DNA from: Alienimonas californiensis
GTDB taxonomy: Bacteria; Planctomycetota; Planctomycetia; Planctomycetales; Planctomycetaceae
Length of the DNA: 64,000 nt
Assembly: GCF_007743815.1 (NCBI RefSeq)
Contig: NZ_CP036265.1
Location: forward strand, 3,242,823-3,306,822
Reading direction: 5' to 3'
Under the pieces are notes generated by a model. That model did not search any database. It was not told the origin of the DNA and saw only the letters and a program-made list of their open reading frames with translations. Every line of letters starts with the position of its first letter. Positions within the stretch are counted from its first letter, which is position 1. The position numbers were made by a program, and so were the translations under genes. Shown here one piece after another: positions 38,333-47,447 of the stretch.

Positions 38333-40078
38333 GTGAAACTCGCCCCGCTCGCATTGCTCCTCGCCTCATCCATGCTTCCGCCCTCGGCCCGGGCCGATCT
38401 GGAGCGGTTGCCGGTGGTCGAACTGACCGCCTTCAAGGACGGCCACGCCCTCGTCCGCCGGGAGGGCACGGCTCCGCTGAACGGCGGCGTCGCCCTGGTC
38501 GACGGCTTGCCGGAGCCGGTCTTCGGCACCTTCTGGCCCTATGCCAAAGGGGAGGGGGTGGAATTGAAAAGCGCCGTCGCGGGCTATCAGGCGGTCACGG
38601 TCAATCGCACGCCGCTGTCGGCGGAGGAGATTCTCACCGCGGCGGTCGGCACGCAGATCATCGTGCACGAGTCGCGGGGCGAGGAGGACGTCTCCTACGC
38701 CGCCACGATCGTCGGCCGGCCGACCCGCTCCGCCGAGGAGCAGGACCGCAACGACCGCGACCCCGCCGCCGGCGGCGGCCAGCCCACGCTGCCGGTGCGG
38801 GGGCCGACGATCCTTTTAAAGACGGACCAGGGCGTCCGCGTCGTGCCGATCGGCTCGATCACGGAGTTCACCCTCGTCGGCGACGCCCCGAAGACGATCG
38901 AGGAACAGGTCGTCAAAACCGGTTTGAAGCTGCGGGTGACCGCCCCGGAGCCGGACGGCGAAGCGGCCGTCGGGCTGTCCTACGTTCAAAAGGGATTTAA
39001 ATGGGTGCCGCAGTACAAGATCTCGCTGGGCGAGGACGGCCAGGCGAAGGTCGTGTTGCAGGCGGCCCTGGTCAACGACCTAATCGACCTGGAGGACGCC
39101 ACGGTGCGGCTGGTCGTCGGCGTGCCGACTTTCGCCTTCGCCGGGCAGACCGACCCGATCAGTTTGCAGGTCGCCTACGACCAGGTGAATCAGGCGCGCC
39201 GCCTCAACGCATTATCCGACTTCACCACCGACGGCCTGATGCTCTCCAACGCCGTTCAAACTCAGATGCGCTCGTCGGGGCCACGCGGCGGCGAGCGGCC
39301 GGAGGCACCGGCCCCCGAGATGGCCGGCGGCGCCCGGGCCGAGGACCTGTTCGTCTATACGCTGGAGCACGTCACCCTCGCCAAGGGGGAGCGGATGACG
39401 GTGACGGTGAAGGAGTTCGAGGCTCCTTATGAAGACCGCTACGAGGCGCTGCTCCCGCTGGTCCCGCCGCGGGAATTATTGAGCGACGACAATGAACGCC
39501 GCCGGGTCGGCTCGCTGGTCGCGGCCAGCACGGTGCGGCACTCCGTCGTGCTGACGAACGTCAGCGACGCCCCGTTCACCACCGCCCCGGCCCTGCTGTA
39601 CCGTGACGGGCAGATCCTCGCCCAAAGTCTCATGACCTACGCCGCCCCCGGCGGCACCGCGGAGGTGAACCTCGGCAGCGCCGTGGAGGTCAGCGTCGAT
39701 CTGGAGGAATCGATCACCGGCCGCAAGGCGGAGCCGAACCTGCGGGGGATGGACCGCTTCGAGCGAATCGCCCTGCGGGGTTCCATTGAGATCACGAACC
39801 GCCGTCCGGAGGCCACGACGATCCGCCTGACGAAGCTGGTCCCCGGCGAGGTGGACTCCGCCACGCACCCGGCGAAGGACCAGACCGCCGAGCGCCGGGA
39901 GCTTGGCCCCGCGGACATCGCCGGCCTTCCCGACAGCGCCGTGAACCTCTCCCGCTACGGCGTGCCCAACTGGTGGGTCTCGCTGAACCCCACCACCGAG
40001 GTCGTCTGGGAACTCACCGTGCCGCCGGGCGAAACCGTCGAGGTCTCCTATCAGTGGCATTATTTCTGGCGGTGGTGA
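38333..40078 (+). CDS. Exported DUF4139-like protein
   Basis: 581 residues from GTG 38333, starting a clear signal peptide (KLAPLALLLASSMLPPSARA). The body matches the DUF4139/mucoidy-inhibitor-like build: an N-terminal beta domain (VVELTAFKDGHALVRREG), then GLSYVQKGFKWVPQYKISL and ATVRLVVGVPTF, and a C-terminal beta-sandwich ending VPPGETVEVSYQWHYFWRW. The frame continues upstream into the beta-helix gene in another phase and is not used. Periplasmic or outer-surface location expected. Role unknown. Confidence 0.78.
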   Translation: MKLAPLALLLASSMLPPSARADLERLPVVELTAFKDGHALVRREGTAPLNGGVALVDGLPEPVFGTFWPYAKGEGVELKSAVAGYQAVTVNRTPLSAEEILTAAVGTQIIVHESRGEEDVSYAATIVGRPTRSAEEQDRNDRDPAAGGGQPTLPVRGPTILLKTDQGVRVVPIGSITEFTLVGDAPKTIEEQVVKTGLKLRVTAPEPDGEAAVGLSYVQKGFKWVPQYKISLGEDGQAKVVLQAALVNDLIDLEDATVRLVVGVPTFAFAGQTDPISLQVAYDQVNQARRLNALSDFTTDGLMLSNAVQTQMRSSGPRGGERPEAPAPEMAGGARAEDLFVYTLEHVTLAKGERMTVTVKEFEAPYEDRYEALLPLVPPRELLSDDNERRRVGSLVAASTVRHSVVLTNVSDAPFTTAPALLYRDGQILAQSLMTYAAPGGTAEVNLGSAVEVSVDLEESITGRKAEPNLRGMDRFERIALRGSIEITNRRPEATTIRLTKLVPGEVDSATHPAKDQTAERRELGPADIAGLPDSAVNLSRYGVPNWWVSLNPTTEVVWELTVPPGETVEVSYQWHYFWRW

Positions 40079-40092
40079 ACCGAACGGCGCCG

Positions 40093-40120
40093 CGGCCCGG
40101 GGGTTACGTCCCCCGGGCCG
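40093..40120 (+). terminator. Strong GC hairpin after the DUF4139-like gene
   Basis: An 11-pair stem CGGCCCGGGGG with CCCCCGGGCCG and a TTACGT loop, 15 bases past the stop codon and 16 bases before the next ATG. No T-run follows (TTGCGGTT), so it could also act as a 5' structure of the epimerase mRNA. Confidence 0.7.
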
Positions 40121-40136
40121 TTGCGGTTCGGCGGGT

Positions 40137-41105
40137 ATGAAGATCCTCCTCCCCGGCGGCCGCGGTCAGATCGGCTCGATCCTCGCCCGGCACTTCGTGA
40201 ACGCCGGGCACGAGGTCGTCACGCTCAGCCGGTCGTCGCGATCGAGCGATGACGGGCTTGGCCGCGTCGTGCCCTGGGACGGGGCGACCGTCGGAGATTG
40301 GGCGGAAGAATTGAACGGGGCGGACGCGGTCGTGAACCTCGCCGGCCGCAGCGTGAACTGCCGCTATACCCCCGCGAATCGGCGGGCGATTTACGACAGC
40401 CGGCTGGATTCGACCCGGGCCGTCGGTGAGGCGCTCGTCGCCTGCCCGAACCCGCCGCGGGTCTGGCTGCAGAGCTCGACCGCCACCATCTATCCGCACA
40501 CACTCGACCCGCCCGGCAACACGGAGGCCGACCCCACCGGCAATCTGCCGAACCCGCCGGACACCTGGGCGTTTAGCTTCGACGTGGCGCGGCGGTGGGA
40601 GGAAACAGCGACGAGTTTTGAGTCGAAGCTCGATCGGACCCGGCTGGTGCTGATGCGGACCGCGATCGTGATGAGCCCCGACCGCGGCGGCGCGTTCGAG
40701 GTGTTTTATAATTTGGTGAAGGCCCGACTCGGCGGGCGGCAAGGCGACGGGGAGCAGTTCGTCAGTTGGATCCACGACGCCGATCTTTGTGCCGCCGTTG
40801 ACTGGCTGATTGGGGACGAAACCTTCGCCGGGCCGGTGAACCTTGCCGCTCCCAACCCGCTGCCGAACGCGGACTTCATGGCCGCCCTGCGGGAGGCCTG
40901 CGGCGTGCGGTTCGGCTTGCCGGCGACCGCGGGGATGATTGAACTCGGGGCGATCGTGCTGCGGACCGAGAGTGAATTAGTTCTGAAGAGCCGCCGCGTG
41001 ATTCCGGGCAAACTGGCCGACGCCGGGTTCGAGTTTCAATTCCCGGAATGGCCCGCGGCAGCCCGTGATCTCGCGGAGCGATATGCGGCGTCCCGTCAAC
41101 CGTGA
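40137..41105 (+). CDS. TIGR01777-family NAD-dependent epimerase/dehydratase-like protein
   Basis: 322 residues. It opens with a Rossmann motif MKILLPGGRGQIGSILARHF and LSRSS, then DAVVNLAGRSVNCRYT, the family-specific Asn-Leu-Ala-Gly segment. It ends with the DUF1731-like C-terminal domain (GVRFGLPATAGMIELGAIVL, SRRVIPGKLADAGFEFQFP). Members are SDR-like proteins whose reaction is mostly unknown. The canonical YxxxK catalytic pair is not evident. The stop codon TGA falls inside a REP-like element. Confidence 0.87.
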   Translation: MKILLPGGRGQIGSILARHFVNAGHEVVTLSRSSRSSDDGLGRVVPWDGATVGDWAEELNGADAVVNLAGRSVNCRYTPANRRAIYDSRLDSTRAVGEALVACPNPPRVWLQSSTATIYPHTLDPPGNTEADPTGNLPNPPDTWAFSFDVARRWEETATSFESKLDRTRLVLMRTAIVMSPDRGGAFEVFYNLVKARLGGRQGDGEQFVSWIHDADLCAAVDWLIGDETFAGPVNLAAPNPLPNADFMAALREACGVRFGLPATAGMIELGAIVLRTESELVLKSRRVIPGKLADAGFEFQFPEWPAAARDLAERYAASRQP

Positions 41106-41184
41106 GTGCGCCCGGAGCGCAAGCTCCGGCAGTGCGAATCCCCGACGGCTGCGCCGACGGCCGGAGCTTGCGCTCCGGGCTCAC
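41102..41184. repeat. Inverted pair of REP-like elements (BIME-like)
   Basis: Two copies of the RAYT-flanking repeat in opposite orientation. The left copy starts GTGAGTGCGCCCGGAGCGC, with a small insertion compared with the copies at 21.5 kb. The right copy ends GCTTGCGCTCCGGGCTCAC. Each forms the CCGGAGC-GCAA-GCTCCGG hairpin. The stop codon of the epimerase gene is inside the left copy. It lies between two convergent genes and may end both transcripts. Confidence 0.88.
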
Positions 41185-41201
41185 GGCTGCTCCGTTGCGA
41201 T

Positions 41202-42956
41202 TTACGCGTCGATCGTGAGGGCGGTGGTCGTCGCGCGGGACTGGCAGGCGAGGATATAGCCGGCCTTCTCTTCCTTCGACGACAACGCGTCGCGGCTTTC
41301 CATCGTCACCGCGCCCTCCGTGCAGCGGACCTTGCACTGCCCGCACAGGCCGGAGCGGCATTCGTAGGGCATCGGCACGCCGACCTGCTCCGCGGCCTCC
41401 AGCACCGTCGTTTCCCCCGGCGCCGTGACGGAACGGCCGGCGCGGGTGAACGTGATCGCCGCGGCCGGGACGACTGCCGGTCCGTCGGTCTCGCCCTCTC
41501 CGAGGCCCTGCGGCGGGGGGCCGGCGGTGAACTCCTCGGTGGCGATCCGCTCCGGGGGCACGCCCAGCGATCGCAGCAGGCCGCGGGTGGCCGCCATCAT
41601 CGGCTCGGACCCGCACAGAAACACAGGCAGTTTTTTGAGGTTCGGCACGAAATCCCGCAGCCGCTCGGCGGTCAGCCGGCCGGAGAGGTGGGCGTCGTCC
41701 GCCGGTTCGCGGGTCACAGCCGTGAGCAAATGCACGTTCGGGAACCGGGCCGCCAAGGCCCGCAACTCCGCCCCGGCGATCAGGTCCGCCCGCGTCTTCT
41801 GCACGTTCACCACATAAATCGCCCCCGGCCAGGACCGATCCGTCAATGAACGCAGGATGGACAGAATCGGCGTCAGCCCCACGCCCCCGGCGATCAACAC
41901 GACTCCGGCCGGCGCCGCGACCGGCTCCGCGGCGTCCTGAAACGTAAACCGGCCCGCCGGCCCGGCGACGGTTAATAAATCGCCCTCGGAGACCCCGTCA
42001 TGTAGGGCCCGGGAACCGATCCCGCTGGGGTCGCGCTTCACCGTGATCTCGCAATACCCCCGCCGCGTCGGGGCGGAGGAGAACGAGTAGGAGCGCTTCA
42101 GCGTCGCCGGGCCGCTCTCCGTCTGCACTGGCAGGGAGACGGTGAGATACTGCCCGGCGGCGTAGTTGAAGGGCAATTCGCCGCCGGCGGGGGGGACAAG
42201 GCGATAGGTTTTGACGTCCGGCGTCTCCTCAAAGATGCGGGCGACCTCTAATTGGCCTCGCCAGGAGGTCGGCTTCTCCGCGGGGCCGGCGGGCGCCCGG
42301 CGGGCGGCGATCCGCAGGTCGCGGTAGTGTTTCGCGGCCCGGAAACCGATCAGCCCGGCGGTCACGGCCCCGTAGATCAACGGCAACCGGACGTCGCTCT
42401 TGACCTGCATATAAAAGTGGATCACGCCCAGCGCCGCGGCGACGTAAATCAGGCGGTGCAGCCGCTTCCACCAGGCGCCCAGCCGGCGGACCAGGGCGTC
42501 CACGGAAGTGATCGCCAGCGGGGTCATCGCCAGCAGCGCCGCCAAGCCGATCTGGAGATAACTGCGGGCGGCGAGTTCCTCGCCCACCCGCCGCAGCGAA
42601 CCGGCCTGCTCCCAGACGATATAGACGACGAGGTGGGCGACCGCGTAGGCGAAGGCGTAGAGCCCCAGCGCCCGCCGCATCGCCAGCACGTCGGTCCAGC
42701 CGGTTAGCAGGCGGATCGGGGTGACGGCGAGGGTGAGGACGAGGAACGTGACCGAGGCCAGCCCGGTGGTGCGGATCGCGGCGTCCACCGGGTCCGGGCC
42801 GAGGGCGCCCTGCCAGGCGTCCCAGGCCAGCAGGGCCAGCGGCACGCCGCCGTTAATAATCGCTGCCCACCGCCAGAAGGCGGCGTCGAACAACGGCCGA
42901 GCGGACGCCGAGTCCCGCGAACGGGCCGGGGCGAGGGACGGGGACGCGGCGCTCAA
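41202..42956 (-). CDS. MsrQ-like haem membrane protein fused to flavin reductase and 2Fe-2S ferredoxin domains
   Basis: 584 residues. The N-terminal 210 or so residues are a six-helix ferric-reductase/MsrQ-type domain with candidate haem ligands ([10 protein letters not shown] and [10 protein letters not shown]). Next comes a ferredoxin-reductase-like module ([11 protein letters not shown] for flavin, [13 protein letters not shown] for NAD(P), FLCGSEPMM). A C-terminal plant-type 2Fe-2S domain has the Cys pattern CRSGLCGQC plus a distal ACQSR. Translation starts at a TTG overlapping the msrP stop (TTGA). In E. coli MsrQ takes electrons from a separate flavin reductase; here the supply appears to be built in. 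Expected role: pass electrons from NAD(P)H to MsrP to repair oxidised methionine in exported proteins. Confidence 0.85.
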   Translation of the reverse strand: MSAASPSLAPARSRDSASARPLFDAAFWRWAAIINGGVPLALLAWDAWQGALGPDPVDAAIRTTGLASVTFLVLTLAVTPIRLLTGWTDVLAMRRALGLYAFAYAVAHLVVYIVWEQAGSLRRVGEELAARSYLQIGLAALLAMTPLAITSVDALVRRLGAWWKRLHRLIYVAAALGVIHFYMQVKSDVRLPLIYGAVTAGLIGFRAAKHYRDLRIAARRAPAGPAEKPTSWRGQLEVARIFEETPDVKTYRLVPPAGGELPFNYAAGQYLTVSLPVQTESGPATLKRSYSFSSAPTRRGYCEITVKRDPSGIGSRALHDGVSEGDLLTVAGPAGRFTFQDAAEPVAAPAGVVLIAGGVGLTPILSILRSLTDRSWPGAIYVVNVQKTRADLIAGAELRALAARFPNVHLLTAVTREPADDAHLSGRLTAERLRDFVPNLKKLPVFLCGSEPMMAATRGLLRSLGVPPERIATEEFTAGPPPQGLGEGETDGPAVVPAAAITFTRAGRSVTAPGETTVLEAAEQVGVPMPYECRSGLCGQCKVRCTEGAVTMESRDALSSKEEKAGYILACQSRATTTALTIDA

Positions 42957-44077
42957 AACGACTCCGTCAAATTCATCCCGTCGTACAGGTGGGCCACCTG
43001 GGCCTCATACCCGTTGAACATCAGTGTCGGCCGGCGGCCCGGTTCGCCGATGCGGCGCTCGGTCGCCTGACTCCAGCGGGGGTGGTCGACCTGGGGGTTC
43101 ACGTTGGCGAAGAAGCCGTATTCGCTGGGGGCGGCCTCGTTCCAGGTGCAGGGCGGCTGCGTGTCCGTCAGCGAGATGCGGACGATGGATTTAATGCCCT
43201 TGAACCCGTACTTCCACGGTACGACCAGCCGCACCGGAGCCCCGTTCTGCGGGGCGAGTTCCCGGCCGTAGAGCCCGAGGGCCAGCAGCGTGAGCGGGTG
43301 CTGGGCCTCGGGGAGCGTCAGCCCTTCCACATACGGCCAGTCCAGCACGGCCCGCTGCTGGCCGGGCATGCGGTCCGGGGCGTACAGCGTTTCGAAGGCG
43401 ACGTATTTCGCCGCGGCGGTGGGTCGGACGGCGTCCAGCAGGGCGGAGAGTTGAATGCCGGCCCAGGGCAGAACCATGCTCCAGGCTTCGACGCACCGCA
43501 TCCGATAAATCCGCTCCTCCAGCGGGGCGAGGGCCTTAAGTTGCGGCAGGGTGAACGTCTGCGGCTTCTCGACCAGCCCACCGACTTCCAGCGTCCAGCC
43601 GTCGGTTTTGAAGTCCGAGGCGAGGGACGCGACGCCGGTTTTATCCGTCGTGAACTCGTAGAAGTTATTGTAGTTCAGCGCGGCGGCCTTCTCCGTGACC
43701 TCTTCGTCGACGGTGAAGCCGCGTTCGGCCCGTTCGGCCTCGGTCAGGGCGACGGGCTCCTCGGGAAGTTCCTCCGCGGGGGCGGCGTCGCCCGGCGTGC
43801 CGTTCTCCGGCGGGGCCGCGGGCCGGGCCGGCGGGGCGGGGGAGCGGTTGAGGCCAGTGAGAACCTCGGTCTCCGCCCCGGCGCCGTCGGCGGTCAGCAG
43901 GCGGTAGACCCCGCCGGTGAGCAGCGCGCTGCCGGCGAGCGCCCCCGCCCGGATCAGCCGGCGCCGGTTCAGATAGACCGGGTACGGCGTGACGGGGTCG
44001 ACGGCGGGGTCCGTCGGCGGAACCGCGGGGTCTCGGGGCACGGGCGAGGCGACTGCGGGGGGAACGGGCCGTTCCAT
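42953..44077 (-). CDS. msrP: Periplasmic methionine sulfoxide reductase, molybdopterin subunit MsrP
   Basis: 374 residues. A twin-arginine signal ([17 protein letters not shown]) lies unusually far in, near residue 38, behind a Pro-rich leader. The sulfite-oxidase fold follows, with [10 protein letters not shown], the Mo-binding Cys in [11 protein letters not shown] and the pterin-contacting [13 protein letters not shown], as in YedY/MsrP. It reduces methionine sulfoxide in envelope proteins, with electrons from the membrane partner whose gene overlaps its stop codon. A dodecin gene ends 47 bases upstream. A second in-frame ATG at 44104 is possible. Confidence 0.93.
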   Translation of the reverse strand: MERPVPPAVASPVPRDPAVPPTDPAVDPVTPYPVYLNRRRLIRAGALAGSALLTGGVYRLLTADGAGAETEVLTGLNRSPAPPARPAAPPENGTPGDAAPAEELPEEPVALTEAERAERGFTVDEEVTEKAAALNYNNFYEFTTDKTGVASLASDFKTDGWTLEVGGLVEKPQTFTLPQLKALAPLEERIYRMRCVEAWSMVLPWAGIQLSALLDAVRPTAAAKYVAFETLYAPDRMPGQQRAVLDWPYVEGLTLPEAQHPLTLLALGLYGRELAPQNGAPVRLVVPWKYGFKGIKSIVRISLTDTQPPCTWNEAAPSEYGFFANVNPQVDHPRWSQATERRIGEPGRRPTLMFNGYEAQVAHLYDGMNLTESF

Positions 44078-44124
44078 CGTAGCCGCCGCCGCCCGCCCCG
44101 GCATCTCTGCTGGTCGCCGGGCGA

Positions 44125-44340
44125 TCAGCGGCTGCGGTCGATGGTGAAGCCGATCTTCACCGTGACCTGCCAGTGCTTCAGCTCGCCGTCCTCGATGTGG
44201 CCGCGGGTCTCCATGACTTCGAGCCAGCGCATCTGTTTGACGCTTTCGCCGCACTGGGCGACGGCGTTGCGGACGGCGTCCTCGATGCTGGTTTCGGAGG
44301 AGCCGACGAGTTCGAGCTTCTTGTAGACGTGGTCGCTCAC
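44125..44340 (-). CDS. Dodecin family flavin-binding protein
   Basis: 71 residues from GTG, the normal dodecin size. [20 protein letters not shown] at the start, the flavin-stacking Trp in MRWLEVME and the Gln in [10 protein letters not shown] match the family. Dodecins form dodecamers that store or buffer flavins in the cytoplasm. It is transcribed just ahead of msrP and the flavin-containing MsrQ fusion, which suggests cofactor supply, but this is inference. The gene is easily hidden by longer frames running through it. Confidence 0.9.
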   Translation of the reverse strand: MSDHVYKKLELVGSSETSIEDAVRNAVAQCGESVKQMRWLEVMETRGHIEDGELKHWQVTVKIGFTIDRSR

Positions 44341-44479
44341 GGCGGTGCGGTGGGTTGGGGGGACGGGGCGGAAAGGACTTGTGCGAGTCGGGAGTGTAGA
44401 ACCGGGCGGCGTCGGCCTCACCGGGCCGACCCCTATTCCGCCCTCGCCCGTTTCGTTCGCCCCGCCGGGAGCGCCGCCG

Positions 44480-46024
44480 ATGTCCGACCCCGTGTTTCTC
44501 GCCGTGGACCTCGGCGCCGAGAGCGGCCGCGTGATCGCCGGTCGGCTGGTTCCCGCCGCCGCGGACGGAGCGGGCGCCGACGCCGACGGGCCGACGGTGA
44601 CGTTGGAGGAGGTGCACCGCTTTCCCAACGGGCCGATCGTGGTGCCGGGGCCGGACGGTTCGCCTTCTCTGCGGTGGGACGTGACGGTGCTGTGGCGGGA
44701 GATCGAGACCGGCCTCGCCAAGGCGGGCGTCCGCTACAGCGCCGAGGTCGTCAGCGTGGGCGTGGACACCTGGGGCGTGGATCACGTCCTGCTGAGCGAG
44801 ACCGGGGAACTGCTCGGCCTGCCGTGGAACTACCGGGACGACCGCACCGCCGGCGGGTTCGACGAAGCCTTCGCCGCCGTGCCGCGGGAGGAGGTGTTCG
44901 CCGGCACGGGGATTCAGTTCCTGCCGTTCAACAGCCTGTACCAGCTCCGCGCGACGCGGCGGGACCACCCGGAACTGCTGTCCACGGCGCAGCGGGTGTT
45001 GCTGATGCCGGACTACTTCCACCGCTGCCTGTGCGGCTCGGAGGCGGTCGAGTTCACCAACGCCACCACCACGCAGCTGGTCGACCCGACGACCCGCGAT
45101 TGGAACCGGGGCCTGATCGCGAAGCTGGACCTGCCGGATCGCCTCTTCGGTCCGGTCGTGTCGCCGGGAACGGAGTTAGGCACGCTGTTCCCGTCGCTCG
45201 CCCAGAGAACCGGCCTGCCGGAGAGCGTGAAGGTCGTCGCCCCGGCGACGCACGACACCGCCAGCGCCGTCGCCGCGATTCCCACCGGCTCGACCGGGCA
45301 GGCGGACTGGGCCTACATCTCCAGCGGCACGTGGTCGCTGGTGGGGGTCGAAACGCAGGGGCCGGTGTTGGGTGAGGCGGCGCTGGCGGCGAACGTCACC
45401 AACGAGGGCGGGGTCGACGGCACGAGCCGCCTGCTGAAGAACGTGATGGGCCTGTGGCTGGTGCAGGGCGTGCGCCGCAGCTTCGCCCGCGGCGGGGACG
45501 AGCTGGACTACGCCGAACTCACCCGCCGGGCGGCCTCCGCCGAGGGGTTGGTCAGCCTGATCGACCCGGACGACGCCCGGTTCCTCGCCCCGACTGACAT
45601 GGCGGCGGAGATCGTCGGCTACTGCCGGGAGACCGGTCAGCCGGAGCCGGGGGACGTCGCGGCGCTGGTGCGGTGCTGTCTGGACAGTCTCGCCCTGCGG
45701 TACGCGGCGGTGCTGGACGAACTGGCGAGCCTGACCGGCGAACGGCCGGGGGTGGTGCACGTCGTCGGCGGCGGCAGCCGGAACGCGCTGCTGAACCAAC
45801 TCACCGCCGACGCCTGCGGCGTGCCGGTACTGGCCGGGCCGGTGGAGGCGACGGCGCTGGGCAACGTGCTGATGCAGGCGAAGGCCGCCGGGGCGATCGG
45901 TTCCCTCGCGGAGCTGCGGGCCGTCGTGCGGCGGAGCGAAGAGGTGACGCGGTTCGATCCGACCGACGACGCCCGCTGGGCGGAGGCCGCCGACCGGCTG
46001 CGGGGGCTGTCAAACCGCGGCTGA
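44480..46024 (+). CDS. rhaB: Rhamnulokinase (FGGY carbohydrate kinase)
   Basis: 514 residues from ATG 44480. The N-terminal FGGY phosphate-binding loop is [39 protein letters not shown] and the C-terminal [20 protein letters not shown] are typical of RhaB. It phosphorylates L-rhamnulose to rhamnulose-1-phosphate. No isomerase or aldolase is adjacent, so other FGGY substrates such as fuculose cannot be ruled out. The start is a few dozen codons inside a longer open frame whose upstream part overlaps the dodecin gene. Confidence 0.87.
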   Translation: MSDPVFLAVDLGAESGRVIAGRLVPAAADGAGADADGPTVTLEEVHRFPNGPIVVPGPDGSPSLRWDVTVLWREIETGLAKAGVRYSAEVVSVGVDTWGVDHVLLSETGELLGLPWNYRDDRTAGGFDEAFAAVPREEVFAGTGIQFLPFNSLYQLRATRRDHPELLSTAQRVLLMPDYFHRCLCGSEAVEFTNATTTQLVDPTTRDWNRGLIAKLDLPDRLFGPVVSPGTELGTLFPSLAQRTGLPESVKVVAPATHDTASAVAAIPTGSTGQADWAYISSGTWSLVGVETQGPVLGEAALAANVTNEGGVDGTSRLLKNVMGLWLVQGVRRSFARGGDELDYAELTRRAASAEGLVSLIDPDDARFLAPTDMAAEIVGYCRETGQPEPGDVAALVRCCLDSLALRYAAVLDELASLTGERPGVVHVVGGGSRNALLNQLTADACGVPVLAGPVEATALGNVLMQAKAAGAIGSLAELRAVVRRSEEVTRFDPTDDARWAEAADRLRGLSNRG

Positions 46025-46113
46025 CCGCTTGCGGTTTCGCGGCGCGGGAGAATGATCGGGCCCCGCGAAGCCGCAAGCGTCGCTCGCCCCGGCACGTCCA
46101 CCGTCACGATTCC

Positions 46114-47082
46114 ATGGCCCTGTTCGACAAGTTCAAATCCGGTCTGCAGAAGACCCGCCAGGTGCTCAACACCGACGTGCGGGACCTGTTCAGAGCCGGC
46201 ACGATCCTTGACGAGGAGATGCTGGAGGAGTTCGAGGGACGGCTGATCCGCAGCGACATGGGCGTGGAGGCCGCCGACGAGATCGTCGCGGAGCTGCGGA
46301 AGAAGTTCCTCGGCCGCACGGTCGACCCGCCGGCGGTCGCGGAGACCGTCAACGCCAAACTCCGCGACCTGCTGACCGGCTCCGCGGGGACGGGAACGGG
46401 GCTTGCTGAACCGGCGGGTGTAGAAGAGGAGAACCCGGACCCGCTGGCCCGGCTGACCGTCAACCCGCTCGGGCCGACGGTGGTGCTGGTTTCCGGCGTG
46501 AACGGGGTGGGCAAGACCACCTCGATCGCCAAGCTCGCCAAACTGCTCACCGACGCCGGGCGCACGGTCGTGCTGGCCGCCGGCGACACCTTCCGCGCCG
46601 CCGCCGTGGAGCAACTGACGACCTGGGCCGGTCGGATCGGCTGCGAAATCGTCACCGGGGAGATGAACAGCGACCCGGCGAGCGTCGCCCACCGGGGGGC
46701 CGTCCGGGCGAAGGAGCTGGGGGCGGACGTGTTGATCCTGGACACCGCCGGTCGGCTGCAGACGCAAACCAACCTGATGAACGAGCTGGCGAAGATCCGT
46801 CGGGTCGTCGGCAAACAGATCGAGGGGGCGCCGCACGAGAGCCTGCTGGTGATCGACGCCACCACCGGCCAGAACGGGCTGAGCCAGGCGGAGAAGTTTT
46901 CCGAGGCCGCGGGGTGCACGGGGATCCTGCTCAGCAAGCTGGACGGCAGTGCCAAGGGGGGCGTGGTGATCCCGATCCGCCGCCGGATGAATATTCCGGT
47001 CAAGTTCGTGGGGCTGGGGGAAGGGCTGGACGATCTGGCGGTGTTCGAGCCGGCGAAGTTCGTCCGCGCGCTGGAGATCTGA
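46114..47082 (+). CDS. ftsY: Signal recognition particle receptor FtsY
   Basis: 322 residues. The NG domain is complete: the N-domain helical bundle, G1 GVNGVGKTTS, DTFRAAAVEQL, G3 DTAGRLQTQ and G4 SKLDGSAKGG. It docks the SRP-ribosome complex at the membrane. The acidic A domain of enterobacterial FtsY is absent, as in many bacteria with a short receptor. A long open frame extends upstream through the rhaB end but is a phase shadow. It is 89 bases after rhaB. Confidence 0.96.
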   Translation: MALFDKFKSGLQKTRQVLNTDVRDLFRAGTILDEEMLEEFEGRLIRSDMGVEAADEIVAELRKKFLGRTVDPPAVAETVNAKLRDLLTGSAGTGTGLAEPAGVEEENPDPLARLTVNPLGPTVVLVSGVNGVGKTTSIAKLAKLLTDAGRTVVLAAGDTFRAAAVEQLTTWAGRIGCEIVTGEMNSDPASVAHRGAVRAKELGADVLILDTAGRLQTQTNLMNELAKIRRVVGKQIEGAPHESLLVIDATTGQNGLSQAEKFSEAAGCTGILLSKLDGSAKGGVVIPIRRRMNIPVKFVGLGEGLDDLAVFEPAKFVRALEI

Positions 47083-47447
47083 GGCGGGCGGCCCCCGGTT
47101 GAGGCACCGTTGAGGCGCGGGAGAGACGGACGATCGAGTCCCTGTTCCGAACGCCAGCGGAAAGCGGCGGCGGGGCGTCAGTTTCGTGCGCGGAAGACTC
47201 GCGTGAGGCGGAGAAGCCGGAAAAATGGGGTTTTCAAGCCCCACTTGGCCCAGCGGGGATGAAATTGGTCCGCACCGGCGCCGATACCGAATGCGGGGGA
47301 ACGCCCGCACAACCCGCGCCAAGGCGTGCGGGCGGCCGGCCCCCCAAGTCCCGCACGTCGCCCCGCACTCGCGCGACGAACGGGAACGCTGACGGTCACG
47401 GAGGCCGTCGGCGGTCACGGACGACCCTTCACCTCTAGGAGTCTTTT
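47083..47447. other. Intergenic region carrying the porin gene leader
   Basis: 365 bases without a supported gene. It ends with a strong Shine-Dalgarno AGGAG at 47437-47441, six bases before the porin ATG; such a clear site is rare among the genes here and suggests high expression. A small hairpin TGGGG/CCCCA lies at 47226-47243. No unambiguous promoter is visible. Confidence 0.55.

Noticed and set aside
44125..45022. A long N-terminal extension of MsrP
   Set aside because: The open frame runs through the dodecin gene and the rhaB start, and translates to a hydrophilic chain. The Tat signal follows the ATG at 44077.
47226..47243. Hairpin TGGGG/CCCCA as a terminator
   Set aside because: Only five stem pairs and no T-run in the plus direction. 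On the minus strand there is a T-run, but no gene ends there.
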